64,000 bases of DNA from Hyphomicrobiales bacterium (GTDB lineage: Bacteria > Pseudomonadota > Alphaproteobacteria > Rhizobiales > Beijerinckiaceae): the NCBI GenBank assembly GCA_019075865.1, contig JAGXAN010000012.1, positions 1 through 64,000 of the forward strand. Direction: 5' to 3'. The position numbers and the translations under genes are program-made. The first letter of the stretch is position 1. The number at the start of each line of letters is the position of its first letter. The notes beneath the pieces were generated by a model. The model ran no database searches, was not told where the DNA came from, and worked only from the letters and a program-made list of their open reading frames with translations. Of the stretch, positions 63,453-64,000 are shown one piece after another.

Positions 63453-63861
63453 TTTTCGCCCCTAGCTGAGTGTTATACTTATTGGCAATATTACAACCCT
63501 GTCAAGAAAGCTTGGGGCCCCGCCCGCAGGGTCAAACGTCGCCTCATTGATCCGCGATTCCAGGCGGTTCACCAATAATTCGGGCGCTCTGGAATAACCA
63601 AATTGGGGCCATGCAATGATTGTCTTCATGTCCTGCTGGCGAACTCAGTCCGGGCACATTATCCAGCCTGCGCGCGCGGGCGGATGCGGTCTCCCTTCAT
63701 CTTTGACCCATTGAGGCGTCCGGGCGCTGGGCACCGAACGGTATAATGCCCCGCATTGCAAATCGAGACACAAGGACGCAGAATTTGCGCACGCATGCAT
63801 GTTACTATGACAACTGAGCGCACAGTCATTACAGGAACAAGCGACAGGATCGGATTGCAAC
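63453..63861. promoter_or_regulatory. Divergent gap with TATAAT box
   Basis: A 409-base region between the SDR gene and the partial HlyD gene. A perfect -10 box TATAAT sits at 63742-63747 on the plus strand; no good -35 lies 16-18 bases upstream. No gene or repeat of note was seen. The box could serve the rightward gene with a leader of about 110 bases. Confidence 0.4.
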
Positions 63862-64000
63862 ATGAATTCGAATGTCCGGAACGTGGTTCTGTTACTGGTG
63901 GCGGGCGGCATTGGCTGGGCGATCTGGTATCATATGCGGCCGGTTCCCACTGTGGCCTGGCAGGGATACGCAGAAGCGGACTTTCTCAAAATCGGGCCAA
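63862..64000 (+). CDS. HlyD-family membrane-fusion protein, 5' part
   Basis: The first 46 codons read MNSNVRNVVLLLVAGGIGWA, a single membrane helix, then PVPTVAWQGYAEADFLKIGP, the usual WQGYVEADYVKVGP-like start of HlyD/YbhG-type periplasmic adaptor proteins of efflux systems. The gene runs off the window edge, so the rest, partner ABC proteins and function are unknown. Confidence 0.7.
   Translation, partial: MNSNVRNVVLLLVAGGIGWAIWYHMRPVPTVAWQGYAEADFLKIGP

Noticed and set aside
63645-63911. An 88-codon minus-strand frame overlapping the start of the HlyD gene
   Set aside because: Cys/Ser-rich without motifs; the plus-strand HlyD start fits a known family.

Overview
The window comes from an alphaproteobacterial chromosome, most likely Hyphomicrobiales (Rhizobiales-like). 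This is inferred from gene content: aerobic cobaltochelatase CobS/CobT, ethylmalonyl-CoA mutase, a Rhizobium-type fructose ABC system with a ROK regulator, a ttu-type tartrate operon laid out as in Agrobacterium vitis, DUF2852 and Sox sulfur oxidation genes. Most of the sequence is GC-rich; bases 2400-6500 are visibly AT-richer. No tRNA, rRNA or CRISPR array was seen.

Left end (1-9.6 kb): a polysaccharide island on the minus strand. It encodes GDP-mannose 4,6-dehydratase, a 4-keto-sugar reductase, two paralogous glycosyltransferases and a two-headed FkbM-type methyltransferase. A dead IS3-family transposase remnant lies on each side (130-518 minus, 8963-9545 plus). A PAP2 phosphatase and ethylmalonyl-CoA mutase follow.

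Sulfur region (12.3-25.3 kb): a divergent cluster. Leftward run an ArsR-type persulfide sensor (soxR/bigR-like), a YeeE/SoxT transporter and a Tat-exported DsbA-like protein. Rightward run soxXYZABCD, a DsrE-like protein, a split YeeE/YedE pair, a persulfide dioxygenase-like metallohydrolase, a type II sulfide:quinone oxidoreductase and a TauE exporter. Together they could oxidise thiosulfate and sulfide to sulfite or sulfate. SoxD is short with one haem site, and no soxV/soxW is in view. A five-gene branched-chain-amino-acid-type ABC operon follows directly.

Middle (30-46.9 kb): two small membrane/unknown proteins, clpB with a heat-shock-like promoter and a clear terminator, then a fructose module (ROK regulator - RbsD/FucU - PfkB kinase - zwf on minus; frcBCA on plus) sharing one divergent promoter region. 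Next come bolA, a J-domain protein, cobS-cobT and a thiolase.

Right end (46.9-64 kb): a sugar or inositol oxidation operon (TIM-barrel isomerase and two Gfo/Idh/MocA dehydrogenases) behind a perfect 16-bp palindrome; an orphan binding protein; a two-component system divergent from a PepSY protein; a Met-rich multicopper oxidase; a group III truncated haemoglobin; the ttuA-ttuBCDE tartrate operon; an SDR; and the start of an HlyD-type gene cut by the window edge. Most of these are recognisable families. The less usual material is the glycosyltransferase island, the sox intergenic architecture, the sulfur-adjacent ABC operon and several uncatalogued palindromes.
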